A DNA stretch of 37,758 nt from Gammaproteobacteria bacterium. Its GTDB lineage: Bacteria; Pseudomonadota; Gammaproteobacteria; Pseudomonadales; Pseudohongiellaceae. Below, one piece after another: positions 1-7,893 of the stretch; the stretch's first letter is position 1; each line of letters starts with the position of its first letter. Made by a program: the position numbers and the translations under genes. The notes under the pieces were generated by a model that made no database searches, had not been told where the DNA came from, and was given only the letters and a program-made list of their open reading frames with translations. The stretch spans positions 1 to 37,758 of the forward strand of contig JAUHWU010000018.1 of assembly GCA_030427065.1 (NCBI GenBank), written 5' to 3'.

Positions 1-2
1 TT

Positions 3-473
3 GATATGGGAGAAGCACCACTGGCGGTGGCCAAATTACATCTGCTGGAAAGCGGACTGGAAGTAAATTACCAAAAGGCCAGTGCAGAAGACTTTTGCAA
101 TGATCATAAAGAAGCCTTTTCAGTAATTACCTGCCTGGAAATGCTGGAGCACGTACCAGACCCTGCTTCGGTTCTAAATGCCTGCTATGAAATGCTGGCG
201 CCGGGAGGACATCTTTTTGTATCCACCATTAACCGGAACCCGAAGTCCTACCTGTTTGCGATAATAGGTGCCGAATATGTTCTGCGCATGCTGCCGCGGG
301 GCACCCATGATTACGGGAAATTTATCAAGCCATCAGAACTGAGCGCCATGGCAAGAAATTCCGGTTTCTCCCTACAAAAAACTACCGGCATGACCTATAA
401 CCCGTTCACACAAAAATATACACTGGGTGACGACCTTGATGTTAATTATCTGATGTACCTGACTAAAGATTGA
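3..473 (+). CDS. ubiG: UbiG, ubiquinone O-methyltransferase, 3' part only
   Basis: SAM-dependent O-methyltransferase that performs both O-methylations of ubiquinone biosynthesis, normally in the cytoplasm with the Ubi complex. Only about the last 157 residues are present; the 5' end, with the glycine-rich SAM-binding motif I, lies before the window. Visible family signatures are the acidic residue ending a strand followed by EAPLAVAKLH, the stretch CLEMLEHVPDP, APGGHLFVSTINRN, and the C-terminal KFIKPSEL and GDDLDVNYLMY segments, which match E. coli UbiG almost block for block. The apparent ATG at position 6 is internal, not the true start. It is followed 57 bp later by a phosphatase gene and then yciK, the same order as in Pseudomonas. 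Identity is near certain. Confidence 0.95.
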   Translation, partial: DMGEAPLAVAKLHLLESGLEVNYQKASAEDFCNDHKEAFSVITCLEMLEHVPDPASVLNACYEMLAPGGHLFVSTINRNPKSYLFAIIGAEYVLRMLPRGTHDYGKFIKPSELSAMARNSGFSLQKTTGMTYNPFTQKYTLGDDLDVNYLMYLTKD

Positions 474-530
474 ATGCGTTAAACGCTAAAACAAACAAAC
501 CAAATCTACTAACGGCAAATCCTGGCAAAC

Positions 531-1187
531 GTGACTAAAACTGTACTCTTTGATCTTGATGGCACCCTGCTGGATACAGAGAGGGATTTCACGCAGATAC
601 TTAATGCCCAGCTGAGTCATTACGGCGAGTCGACGGTTAATCCGCTGCAGGTGCGAAACAGTGTAAGCAGCGGAGCCCGCGCGTTGATAAAACTCGGCTT
701 CGGAATCGATGAGAGCAGTGACAGGTTTGCCCCCCATCTTGAAGAATTACTCGACCGTTATGACAAACGTATACCGCACACAGAATGCGTTCTGTTTCCG
801 GGCATCGCTAATCTACTGAAGGCGCTGGACAGGAGTTCCATCCCGTGGGGTATTGTCACCAACAAGCCCAGTCGCTTTACCAGGCCTCTGGTCAGAAAGT
901 TTCCAATACTGCAATCCAGTAAGGTCGTCATTTGCGCTGACCAGTTAAAAAACAGCAAGCCCGATCCTGAAGGCATACTAAGGGCCTGCTCGGAAATGAA
1001 CTGTACGCCTGCAGACACTTTTTATATAGGTGACCACCTTAAGGATATTCAGGCCTCTACCGGCGCAGGAACAAAAAGCATGGCTGTGCGCTGGGGTTAT
1101 ATCCCTGATGACTCGCCCATCGAGAGCTGGGATGCAGACTTTATTATTAATCATCCTGATGAAATTCTGGATCTGGCTCAACAGTAA
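531..1187 (+). CDS. mupP: HAD phosphatase, MupP / phosphoglycolate phosphatase-like
   Basis: HAD-superfamily phosphatase of 218 residues. Motif I is FDLDGTLLDT near residues 7-16 (nucleophile Asp and the Asp two residues on), motif II is the VTNK segment, motif III is the Lys in KNSKPDPEG, and motif IV is YIGDHLKDI. All catalytic residues are present. It would be annotated as phosphoglycolate phosphatase by similarity alone. In Pseudomonas the gene between ubiG and yciK is MupP, the N-acetylmuramic acid 6-phosphate phosphatase of the cell-wall recycling shortcut that bypasses de novo UDP-MurNAc synthesis. The same order here (ubiG-this-yciK) makes MupP the better inference, though the substrate cannot be read from sequence. 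The start is GTG at 531, chosen because motif I follows at the usual distance; no strong Shine-Dalgarno is visible. Confidence 0.82.
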   Translation: MTKTVLFDLDGTLLDTERDFTQILNAQLSHYGESTVNPLQVRNSVSSGARALIKLGFGIDESSDRFAPHLEELLDRYDKRIPHTECVLFPGIANLLKALDRSSIPWGIVTNKPSRFTRPLVRKFPILQSSKVVICADQLKNSKPDPEGILRACSEMNCTPADTFYIGDHLKDIQASTGAGTKSMAVRWGYIPDDSPIESWDADFIINHPDEILDLAQQ

Positions 1188-1234
1188 ATACGTTCAAGCG
1201 CTCAAGCTATTGACTATTGAAGGGAGAAACACAG

Positions 1235-1978
1235 TTGTTCGAATATGATGCTCCGGCAAATCTGCTAAAAGATAAAGTAATTCTGGTTACCGGTGCGGGA
1301 TCAGGACTGGGACGTGCAGCCTCTCTTGCCTATGCCAGGGCTGGCGCCACTGTAATCCTGCTGGGCAGCAATACTGACAAGCTCGAAACTGTCTACGACG
1401 AAATTGAAAATGCCGGAGGTGCAGAACCTGCAATCACGCCATTGAATCTGGAAACCGCAAGTGAAGAACACTATCAGGAATTGGTTGACGGAGTTGCCAA
1501 TACCTTTGGCAGGCTTGACGGGCTTTTGAATAATGCTGGGTATATGGGATCACTGATGCCGTTTCAGACCATGAGCATGGCTCAGTGGCAGAAAATATTG
1601 CAGATAAATCTGAACGCGGGATTTTTTCTTACGCGCTTTACCTTTCCCCTATTACAGCAAGCAGAAAATGCCTCGGTAATTTTTACCAGCTCAAGCGCCG
1701 GCAAAAAAGCCTATGCTTACAACAGTGCCTACTGCGTGGCCAAACACGGCGTGGAAGCACTCATGCAAGTGCTCTTCCTTGAATTGGAAAACACGTCGAA
1801 GATTCGGGTCAATACGGTTAACCCGGGTCCCTGCGCCACAGCTTTACGCAGATCAGCTTTTCCCGCTGAAGATCCGAGCACACTGCCGAAACCTGAAGAC
1901 CTGATGGCTGTTTATCTTTATCTGATGGGGAAAGACAGTGTTGGGGAAAATGGGAAACAGTTTTCGGCGCAGGATTGA
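1235..1978 (+). CDS. yciK: YciK-type short-chain dehydrogenase
   Basis: Classical short-chain dehydrogenase/reductase using NAD(P)H; the physiological substrate of YciK is not established. Visible are the Rossmann motif TGAGSGLG, the NNAG motif, the catalytic Ser in the VIFTSSSAG strand, and the YCVAK form of YxxxK, followed by RVNTVNPGP. The C-terminal part (FPAEDPSTLPKPEDLMAVYL then LMG) is typical of the YciK subgroup. An upstream TTG at 1217 is possible, but the TTG at 1235 is preferred: AGGGAG ends about 8 bases before it and the resulting N-terminus (FEYDAPANLLKDK) aligns with E. coli YciK. It lies about 50 bp after the phosphatase gene in the same direction, so ubiG-mupP-yciK is probably one transcript. 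Confidence 0.88.
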   Translation: MFEYDAPANLLKDKVILVTGAGSGLGRAASLAYARAGATVILLGSNTDKLETVYDEIENAGGAEPAITPLNLETASEEHYQELVDGVANTFGRLDGLLNNAGYMGSLMPFQTMSMAQWQKILQINLNAGFFLTRFTFPLLQQAENASVIFTSSSAGKKAYAYNSAYCVAKHGVEALMQVLFLELENTSKIRVNTVNPGPCATALRRSAFPAEDPSTLPKPEDLMAVYLYLMGKDSVGENGKQFSAQD

Positions 1979-2015
1979 ATCAGTTACAAACCTCAAGTCA
2001 CAAGTCACAAAAAAG

Positions 2016-2060
2016 GCGATCACAGATCGCATTGTCGGATGCGCTGCGCTTATCCGACCT
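2016..2060. repeat. REP-like palindrome pair after yciK
   Basis: Two hairpins lie back to back in the convergent gap between yciK and rluB. The first is GCGATC-ACA-GATCGC (2016-2030), a perfect 6-bp stem. The second is GTCGGAT (2034-2040) pairing with ATCCGAC (2052-2058) around a GCGCTGCGCTT centre. The second closely resembles repetitive extragenic palindromes (REP/BIME) common in gammaproteobacteria, including the trailing CCTACGGG. Such elements often sit between convergent genes and can stabilise mRNA 3' ends. The REP assignment rests on resemblance; copy number cannot be tested in this window. Confidence 0.6.
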
Positions 2061-2145
2061 ACGGGAATACCTGTATGCCCGCAGGTTTCACTAAACCGCC
2101 CACCTTTTTCCTTTATCCTTTATCCTTTTTCCCGCCTCTTAAAAC

Positions 2146-2985
2146 TTATTTGCGCCCCGGTCTTGATGCCGGTTTTTTCCGCCCGGAAGCGCCTGGTGAT
2201 TTCCTGCCGGCCACAGGTCTGCGCAACAAGGGACTCTTTACACCCCGGTAATTGAGACCGGCAATGCGATACAAATCCTTGATTTCTTTTCCACCCAACT
2301 CGCAGAAGCGACCAACCGTAATCTGGCTGGGAATAAAAATATTAGCAAAACGCACTCTTTTCAGGCGGCTGACTTTAACGCCCTGGGATTCCCACAAACG
2401 ACGGACTTCACGATTTCGGCCTTCCATGATGACCACATGGTACCAATGATTACTGCCCTCTCCGGCAAAATACTGGATGTCTGTAAACCTGGCCAGACCA
2501 TCTTCCAGCTCTACTCCCTTGTGCATGGCTTCTATCATCTCCTGGGTCACGTCACCAAGAACCCTGACAGCGTACTCACGCTCAATCCGGGCAGACGGAT
2601 GCATCAAGCCATTGGCCAGCTCACCATCGGTTGTAAATAACAATAAGCCACTGGTATTAATGTCCAGACGGCCAACCACAACCCAGCGCGCATGATTAAG
2701 TTCCGGAAGCTTGTCAAAGACCGTCTTTCTGCCTTCCGGATCATTGCGGGTGCAGATTTCACCTAGTGGTTTGTTATAGAGGAGAACCCGCTGGGGTACT
2801 TCAACCGCAGTATTGGCTGCCAGTTTTTTTCCATCGACCAGGATTTTATCACTGGCTGAAACCCGATCACCAAGGCTTGCTTCAATGCCATTGACCTTGA
2901 CACGGCCTGCGCTGATCCAGGCTTCCATTGTTCGACGTGAGCCGAACCCGGCACGGGCCAGTACTTTTTGAAGTTTTTCGTCCAC
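2146..2985 (-). CDS. rluB: RluB, 23S rRNA pseudouridine(2605) synthase
   Basis: RsuA-family pseudouridine synthase expected to modify position 2605 of 23S rRNA. An N-terminal S4 RNA-binding domain is visible (residues about 1-50: EKLQKVLARAGFGSRR ... GRVKVNG ... GDRVS). The catalytic domain has GRLDINTSGLLL with the catalytic Asp and the GRNREVRRLWES motif. The C-terminus is a basic tail rich in Arg, Lys and Gly (about 30 residues), common in RluB. The start is GTG at 2985, giving VDEKLQKVLARAG as the natural beginning of the S4 domain. It begins 34 bp after scpB ends and is the last gene of a trpS-scpA-scpB-rluB operon. RluB directly after scpAB is a conserved order in gammaproteobacteria, which argues against RluE or RluF. 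Confidence 0.93.
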   Translation of the reverse strand: MDEKLQKVLARAGFGSRRTMEAWISAGRVKVNGIEASLGDRVSASDKILVDGKKLAANTAVEVPQRVLLYNKPLGEICTRNDPEGRKTVFDKLPELNHARWVVVGRLDINTSGLLLFTTDGELANGLMHPSARIEREYAVRVLGDVTQEMIEAMHKGVELEDGLARFTDIQYFAGEGSNHWYHVVIMEGRNREVRRLWESQGVKVSRLKRVRFANIFIPSQITVGRFCELGGKEIKDLYRIAGLNYRGVKSPLLRRPVAGRKSPGASGRKKPASRPGRK

Positions 2986-3019
2986 TTTGATTTCTCACGA
3001 AATGTTCCCACCGTCCTGC

Positions 3020-4030
3020 CTAGTCAGTGGGAAAGTTTTTATTATCAGCATCGGATTCTGGACTTTCGTCGTCTGTATCCCCGTCACTGTCATCGGCATC
3101 TTCTATTTCGTCAACAGAGAAGGCTGTTTCTTCTTCGTTATCTTCTTCGTTATCTTCTTCGTTATCTTCTTCACTTTCTGCGTCGACAGCTACATGCACT
3201 GCATCCTGGTCAGCAACAACAGAATCTGAAAGTTCAGCAGTCTTCTGCGCCGGCTGATCCTCATCAAAATCATCATCCCAGTCTTCTTCAGGCTCGTCTT
3301 CCTGGATACCAAGAATCTCTTCTATTGGACGGGTACCGATAGCTGCAGCACGCTCTTCTTCTTCATCAGGCACGTCAAATTCGTCTTCATAATCTTCAAC
3401 CCCGGAATATTCAAGAACCCGACTTTCGGGGGGATTATCTTCCAGGGACAATTCCGGATCCAGGTCTTCCAGGTCCCTGATTTCTGACAAGGGTGGAAGC
3501 TCTTCAAGACTCTTGAGGTTAAAATAGTCCAGAAACTGTTTGGTCGTGGCATACATTGCAGGCCTGCCGGGCACGTCACGGTGACCCACCACCCTCACCC
3601 ATTCACGTTCAATCAAGGTACGAATAATATTCGTGCTGACCGCGACGCCGCGAATCTTTTCGATTTCGCCACGGGTGATTGGCTGCCTGTAAGCAATAAT
3701 AGAAATGGTTTCAAGCAAGGCTCTGGAATAGCGCTGCGGTCTTTCATCCCAAAGTTTACCAACCCATTCTCCAAATTCCTGTTTTACCTGGAAACGATAA
3801 CCAGAGGCTACTTTTTTTAATTCAAAGCCGCGATGTTCACAATCCAGCTCAATAGCTTTGATGGCCGCTTGCAGCTCTTCCGTTTCAGGGCGCTCATGTT
3901 CCGGGAATACATCCGCAATTTTACTGATTGGCAACGGCTTTCCTGCAGCCAATAACAAGCCTTCAATAATTTGCTTGGTAACAGTATTAACCTCCGGTTC
4001 AACTTCCGGGTTTTGAGATTCTTCACTCAT
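3020..4030 (-). CDS. scpB: ScpB, condensin accessory protein with long acidic tail
   Basis: Winged-helix subunit of the SMC-ScpAB chromosome condensation complex. The conserved core is residues about 15-185: the ILEGLLLAAGKPL-like start, GFELKKVASGYRFQ, RYSRALLETISIIAYRQPITRGEIE, the VRVVGHRDVPGRPAMYATTKQFLDYF region and LEELPPL. These are hallmark ScpB segments. Typical ScpB proteins are about 170-220 residues, whereas this one has 336; the extra 150 or so C-terminal residues are almost all Asp, Glu and Ser and contain a short tandem repeat. It overlaps scpA by 4 bp (ATGA), implying translational coupling. The tail is low complexity and probably disordered; whether it contacts ScpA or SMC is unknown. 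Confidence 0.93.
   Translation of the reverse strand: MSEESQNPEVEPEVNTVTKQIIEGLLLAAGKPLPISKIADVFPEHERPETEELQAAIKAIELDCEHRGFELKKVASGYRFQVKQEFGEWVGKLWDERPQRYSRALLETISIIAYRQPITRGEIEKIRGVAVSTNIIRTLIEREWVRVVGHRDVPGRPAMYATTKQFLDYFNLKSLEELPPLSEIRDLEDLDPELSLEDNPPESRVLEYSGVEDYEDEFDVPDEEEERAAAIGTRPIEEILGIQEDEPEEDWDDDFDEDQPAQKTAELSDSVVADQDAVHVAVDAESEEDNEEDNEEDNEEETAFSVDEIEDADDSDGDTDDESPESDADNKNFPTD
3131..3166. repeat. 12-bp in-frame tandem repeat inside scpB
   Basis: Three perfect copies of TTCTTCGTTATC (3131-3142, 3143-3154, 3155-3166) follow each other and a degenerate fourth continues. Read on the minus strand they encode repeated Asp-Asn-Glu-Glu in the acidic tail of ScpB. The unit is a multiple of three, so copy-number change by slipped-strand mispairing would lengthen or shorten the tail without breaking the frame. 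Confidence 0.9.
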
Positions 4031-5079
4031 GATGTTCGTGCCTTAATGTGAATGGGGGCAAAGGGTTCGCTTTGTGCAATTTCAATTAATGACTCCTTGA
4101 TAAGCTCCATTACCGCAAGGAAAGTCACCACTACACCCATGCGTCCTTCTTCTTTTCTTAGCAGGGAAAGCATGGGGACAAACTGATTGTCTGAAATACT
4201 TAACAGAATTTGTGACATTTTTTCCCGGGTTGACAGGTTGTCACGTTGAACATGATGATGCTCAAACATATCTGACCTGCGCAGTACTGTGGCAAATGCC
4301 TGCAGAATTTCTTTCAGTTCTACTTCCGGCTCAGGAATTTCGCGCTCCAGCACTGGCGCTTCAGCACTGCCAAGATGAATATCCCGTTCCAGGCGCGGAT
4401 ATTCATCGAGGGCTTCGGCTGCCTCTCTGAAGCGCTCATACTCCTGCAGGCGTCGAATAAGCTGCGCCCTTGGATCCTCTTCTTCGTCGTCTTCATCGGC
4501 AGTTCTTGGCAGTAATATGCGTGATTTAATTTCCGCAAGCATCGCCGCCATTACCAGATACTCAGCTGCCAGTTCAAACTGCGCAGCCTCCATGAGTTCT
4601 ACATAGGCGATGTACTGGTCGGTAATTTCGGAGACGTTGATATTGAGGATATCAATATTTTGTCTTTTTATAAGATAAAGCAGTAAATCCAGCGGGCCTT
4701 CAAATGCTTCAAGAAAAACTTCCAGCGCATCGGGGGGAATATAGAGATCTTTTGGAAGATCGGTGATTGCTTTCCCCGCCACAAAAGCAAACGGCATTTC
4801 TTCTTGTGTGGAAAAGGTTTGCTTACGGGCTGTCACCAGGAGCCCGACTTTTTCGCCCACTTCATCTACTTCAAATTCACTGGTTGATTCCGGGGCTTTA
4901 TGTTCAACAACCGCGCTTATCCCTGGCGCGTCAGCATCGGGCTGATGCGGGGGCAAATCCTGTTGCTGAGAAGATGATGAAGCATGATCTTCAGCTTGAC
5001 CATCAGCGTTATTGTGCTCTTCACCCTGCTTACTCTGTCTTCCCTGCTCATCCTGCGCTGAATCGAATTCATTGCTCAT
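4027..5079 (-). CDS. scpA: ScpA, segregation and condensation protein A
   Basis: Kleisin subunit bridging the SMC dimer and binding ScpB. The family core starts near residue 120 with FEGPLDLLLYLIKRQNIDI, followed by DQYIAYVELM, AAEYLVMAAMLAEIKSRILLP and the acidic DEDDEEEDPRAQLIRRLQEYERF linker. The C-terminal winged-helix segment (VTFLAVMELIKE) is also recognisable. The protein has 350 residues against roughly 250-290 for most ScpA. The excess is an N-terminal region of about 90 residues rich in Gln, Glu, Asp and Ser, probably disordered. Both ends overlap neighbours by 4 bp: scpB (4027-4030) and trpS (5076-5079). This supports one polycistronic message and coupled translation. Confidence 0.93.
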   Translation of the reverse strand: MSNEFDSAQDEQGRQSKQGEEHNNADGQAEDHASSSSQQQDLPPHQPDADAPGISAVVEHKAPESTSEFEVDEVGEKVGLLVTARKQTFSTQEEMPFAFVAGKAITDLPKDLYIPPDALEVFLEAFEGPLDLLLYLIKRQNIDILNINVSEITDQYIAYVELMEAAQFELAAEYLVMAAMLAEIKSRILLPRTADEDDEEEDPRAQLIRRLQEYERFREAAEALDEYPRLERDIHLGSAEAPVLEREIPEPEVELKEILQAFATVLRRSDMFEHHHVQRDNLSTREKMSQILLSISDNQFVPMLSLLRKEEGRMGVVVTFLAVMELIKESLIEIAQSEPFAPIHIKARTS

Positions 5080-6290
5080 CGATAATTCAGCCCCATGGCC
5101 TGGCGGACATCCACCATCGTTTCTCTGGCGACTTCTCTGGCCTTTTCCGAACCATCGGAAATGACAGATTTCACCATGCCCATATTTTCTTCAAGTTGCC
5201 TGGCCTTAAGCCGGATTGGCTCAACTTCATTAACCACCGCATCGATTACCGGTTTTTTACATTCCAGACAGCCGATCCCTGCATTTGTGCAGCCCTCCTG
5301 CACCCAATCCCGGGTTTGCTGATCAGAATAAATTTGATGAAACTCCCATACTGGACACTTTTCCGGATTGCCGGGGTCAGTAAGGCGAACCCTGGCAGGA
5401 TCAGTAGGCATGGTTTTTATTTTCTGGCTAATTGAATCATTTTCTTCGCGCAAGGAAATAATATTGTCATAGGATTTGGACATCTTGCGCCCGTCAAGCC
5501 CTGGCATTTTGGGCGCACGGGTTAACAGCGACTGTGGTTCGGCAAGAATCATTTTGCCGCTGCCTTCCAGGTAACCAAACAAGCGCTCCTGGTCGCCAAG
5601 AGATATGTTCTGCTGTTCTTTTAGCAAGGCCCGGGCTCTTTCAAGGGCTTCATGGTCACCGGTTTCAAGGTAGGTTTTGCGCAGATTTCTAAAGAGACTG
5701 GCAGCTTTTTTGCCCATTTTCTTGATTGCCCCCAGCGCATTCTCTTCGAAATCAGGTTCACGTCCATACAGGTGATTGAAGCGCCGAGCCACTTCACGAG
5801 TCAGTTCTACATGGGCAACCTGGTCAGCGCCTACCGGCACATTGCCTGCCTGGTACATCAAAATATCAGCGCTTTGCAGCAAGGGGTAGCCCAGAAAACC
5901 ATACGTACTGAGATCCTTGTCCTGAAGATTTTCCTGCATATCTTTATAGCTTGGCACCCGTTCCAGCCAGCCTAGCGGCGTCATCATCGACAGTAGAAGA
6001 TGCAATTCCGCATGTTCAGGAACTCGTGACTGAATAAACAGCGTCGCTGCACTGGGATTTACCCCGGCAGCCAGCCAATCAATGGCCATGTCCCAGATAT
6101 TGTTTTCTATAATCAGGGGATCATCGTAATGGGTAGTCAGTGCATGCCAGTCGGCAATGAAGAAAAAGCACTCATATTCGTGCTGCAATGTGGTCCAGTT
6201 TTTGATCACCCCATGCAGGTGACCCAGATGCAGTTGTCCCGTAGGACGCATTCCTGACAGCACTCTCAGCTGCGAATTAACTGAGCTCAA
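5076..6290 (-). CDS. trpS: TrpS, tryptophanyl-tRNA synthetase (cysteine-motif type)
   Basis: Class I aminoacyl-tRNA synthetase that charges tRNA-Trp. The HIGH-type motif is HLGH (residues 21-24) after SGMRPTGQL, and KMSKS is at residues 269-273. At 404 residues it is longer than the E. coli enzyme (about 334), with extra sequence between about residues 186 and 248. Four cysteines at 312, 334, 341 and 344 form a C-x21-C-x6-C-x2-C pattern, very close to the motif that binds a [4Fe-4S] cluster in Thermotoga TrpRS. The start is TTG at 6290, supported by GGGGAG about six bases upstream and by the N-terminus reaching the nucleotide-binding loop directly. It is the first gene of the trpS-scpA-scpB-rluB operon. 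Confidence 0.95.
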   Translation of the reverse strand: MSSVNSQLRVLSGMRPTGQLHLGHLHGVIKNWTTLQHEYECFFFIADWHALTTHYDDPLIIENNIWDMAIDWLAAGVNPSAATLFIQSRVPEHAELHLLLSMMTPLGWLERVPSYKDMQENLQDKDLSTYGFLGYPLLQSADILMYQAGNVPVGADQVAHVELTREVARRFNHLYGREPDFEENALGAIKKMGKKAASLFRNLRKTYLETGDHEALERARALLKEQQNISLGDQERLFGYLEGSGKMILAEPQSLLTRAPKMPGLDGRKMSKSYDNIISLREENDSISQKIKTMPTDPARVRLTDPGNPEKCPVWEFHQIYSDQQTRDWVQEGCTNAGIGCLECKKPVIDAVVNEVEPIRLKARQLEENMGMVKSVISDGSEKAREVARETMVDVRQAMGLNYR

Positions 6291-6303
6291 TTGTTACTCC
6301 CCG

Positions 6304-6329
6304 GCTCTTGGTAAGAGCGAACAATTATA
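6304..6329 (-). promoter_or_regulatory. Likely trpS operon -10 and leader hairpin
   Basis: On the minus strand a perfect TATAAT (6324-6329) lies 34 bp before the trpS TTG start. No good -35 hexamer is visible at the right distance. Just downstream, GCTCTT-ACC-AAGAGC (6304-6318) forms a 6-bp hairpin with a three-base loop, immediately ahead of the GGGGAG ribosome-binding site. The hairpin would sit in the short leader and could affect ribosome access. Promoter assignment is by motif only. Confidence 0.45.
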
Positions 6330-6413
6330 CCTGCATTTAGCCAAATATTGGCAGGTTTGAAGCAAGATACCGCAATGAATTTTCACTCATATGACCGGAT
6401 TCGAACCCGCTTG

Positions 6414-7034
6414 CTAGCGGAATGGATCAGGATCGGCCTTACCTACCCTTAACAGCTGTGGCACGCCATCAAGCAGACTCACAACAGTGGTTGCCTCCAG
6501 CCCACAAAACCCTGAATCGATGATCAGATCTACCTGCTTGCCCATGACTTCCCTGATTTCATCAATGTCCCCCATGGGCATGGTAGCCTCCGGTAAAATC
6601 AGCGTACTGCTTAGCAGCGGTTCGTTCAGTTCCTTCAGGAGGGCGGCAACTACCGGATGATCCGGCACACGAATACCAATGGTTTTGCGTTTGGGATGCA
6701 GCATTAGCTTGGGAACCTCGGAGGTTGCCTGCAGAATAAAGGTGTAGGCACCAGGCGTGTAGGTCTTTAAAAGGCGGTAATCGGAATTGTTTACGCGCGC
6801 ATAGGTAGCCAGCTCTGAAAGATCACGGCATACCAGGGTAAAGTTATGTTTTGCATCCAGTTGCCGAATCCTGATGATTCGCTGCAATGACCCTTTATCC
6901 TGAATATGACAACCCAGCGCATAGGCGGAATCGGTGGGATAAATTATAACTCCCCCGCGTTTCAGAATCTCCACTGCCTGTCTGATAAGACGTAACTGTG
7001 GGCTTTCAGGATGTATTTCAAATAGTTGGGTCAA
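6414..7034 (-). CDS. yciO: YciO, YrdC/Sua5-domain protein
   Basis: YrdC-domain protein related to the threonylcarbamoyl-adenylate synthases TsaC/Sua5. YciO has the same fold, but its in vivo role in tRNA t6A synthesis is doubtful. The protein has 206 residues and matches E. coli YciO from end to end: the IHPESPQLRLIRQAVEIL start, GGVIIYPTDSAYALGC, KHNFTLVCRDLSEL, TPGAYTFIL, KRKTIGIRVPDHP and VDLIIDSGFCGLEATTVV. The KRKTIG and S/T-rich loops that bind ATP and bicarbonate/threonine in the family are present. The start is TTG at 7034, which gives the same N-terminal length as E. coli YciO (MTQLFEIHP against MSQFFYIHP). It is transcribed away from yciB and may be read through into trpS. Confidence 0.9.
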   Translation of the reverse strand: MTQLFEIHPESPQLRLIRQAVEILKRGGVIIYPTDSAYALGCHIQDKGSLQRIIRIRQLDAKHNFTLVCRDLSELATYARVNNSDYRLLKTYTPGAYTFILQATSEVPKLMLHPKRKTIGIRVPDHPVVAALLKELNEPLLSSTLILPEATMPMGDIDEIREVMGKQVDLIIDSGFCGLEATTVVSLLDGVPQLLRVGKADPDPFR

Positions 7035-7134
7035 GGGTCGCTTACCTGGTCAACGCAATCGTGCGTCGCTACATTAAAAAACACGCAAGACTATCATAGT
7101 GTCATGGGAATCAAGCAAATATTTCCAATCAGGA

Positions 7135-7140
7135 TATAAT
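7135..7140 (+). promoter_or_regulatory. Probable -10 element of yciB
   Basis: A perfect TATAAT lies 46 bp before the yciB ATG, in the divergent gap with yciO. The sequence 17-18 bp upstream (around 7111-7117) is a poor match to a sigma-70 -35 box, so strength or an activator requirement cannot be judged. Confidence 0.45.
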
Positions 7141-7186
7141 GCATTTTTAATTCCGCCCCTGTGCTTGATCAGGCTAAATTCCAACT

Positions 7187-7855
7187 ATGAAACAATTGAT
7201 TGATTATATCCCGCTGATTGCCTTCCTCATCGTTTACAAAATGGAGGAAAGAGTTATTTCCCTGGGCAGTTTCGATTACACCCTTGGTGGAATTTTCAGT
7301 GCTACTGAAATTCTGGTTACTGCCTCCATAATTGTCTATGGCTCAATATTTCTGGTGAACGGCAAGTTGAGCCGCTCTCATCTTTTGCTGTTATCTGCAG
7401 TGGTTCTGTTCTGCTCCTTCACCCTGATCTTTCGTGAAGAAGCCATCCTGAAATGGAAAGCCCCGGTGGTGAACTGGATATTTGCCTGCGTATTTATCGG
7501 CAGCCAGTATTTCAACAAACAAAATATGACACAGATAATGCTGGGACACGTTGTTGAATTACCCGCCGGGAAATGGAAAGTCCTGAATTTCGCTTGGGCC
7601 GGCGTTTTCTTCTTTCTGGGCTGCACCAACCTGTTTGTAGCCTTCACCTTTCATGAGTACTGGGTAGACTTCAAGGTATTTGGCAGCATGGCCATTCTGC
7701 TGCTGTTTTCCATCGCACAGATGGCCTATCTGTGGCCATATATCGACGCGCAGGAGAAACAAAAACTGGAACTGGAAAATCAGGCTGACCCCGAAAGGGT
7801 AAAGCCCGATTCTGAAGAGCTGTCTGGAGAGCTGTCCGAAAAGTCTGCCAGATAA
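7187..7855 (+). CDS. yciB: YciB, inner-membrane septation protein
   Basis: Inner-membrane protein of the YciB (also called IspA) family, linked to cell-envelope synthesis and division. The characteristic opening MKQLIDYIPLIAFLIVYK is present, followed by about five further hydrophobic segments (around residues 39-57, 65-81, 94-107, 131-153 and 161-182) and the conserved FKVFGSMAILLLFSIAQM region before the end. Its 222 residues exceed the usual 180 or so because of a charged C-terminal tail of about 35 residues rich in Glu, Lys and Ser. It converges with the cyclophilin gene, with only 38 bp between the stops. Confidence 0.93.
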   Translation: MKQLIDYIPLIAFLIVYKMEERVISLGSFDYTLGGIFSATEILVTASIIVYGSIFLVNGKLSRSHLLLLSAVVLFCSFTLIFREEAILKWKAPVVNWIFACVFIGSQYFNKQNMTQIMLGHVVELPAGKWKVLNFAWAGVFFFLGCTNLFVAFTFHEYWVDFKVFGSMAILLLFSIAQMAYLWPYIDAQEKQKLELENQADPERVKPDSEELSGELSEKSAR

Positions 7856-7893
7856 GCGGCACTTTCCAACGGCCCTCTCTCTGCCCTGTCTGT

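Noticed and set aside
4767-5435. Open frame of 222 codons opposite scpA and trpS
   Set aside because: It spans the antisense of two well-supported genes and their junction, and its protein has no recognisable pattern.
6391-6413. A tRNA T-arm-like stretch (GGGTTCGAATCC on the minus strand) after yciO
   Set aside because: The T stem has a mismatch, and no acceptor stem, D arm or anticodon arm could be found around it. At most it is a chance match or an old tRNA remnant.
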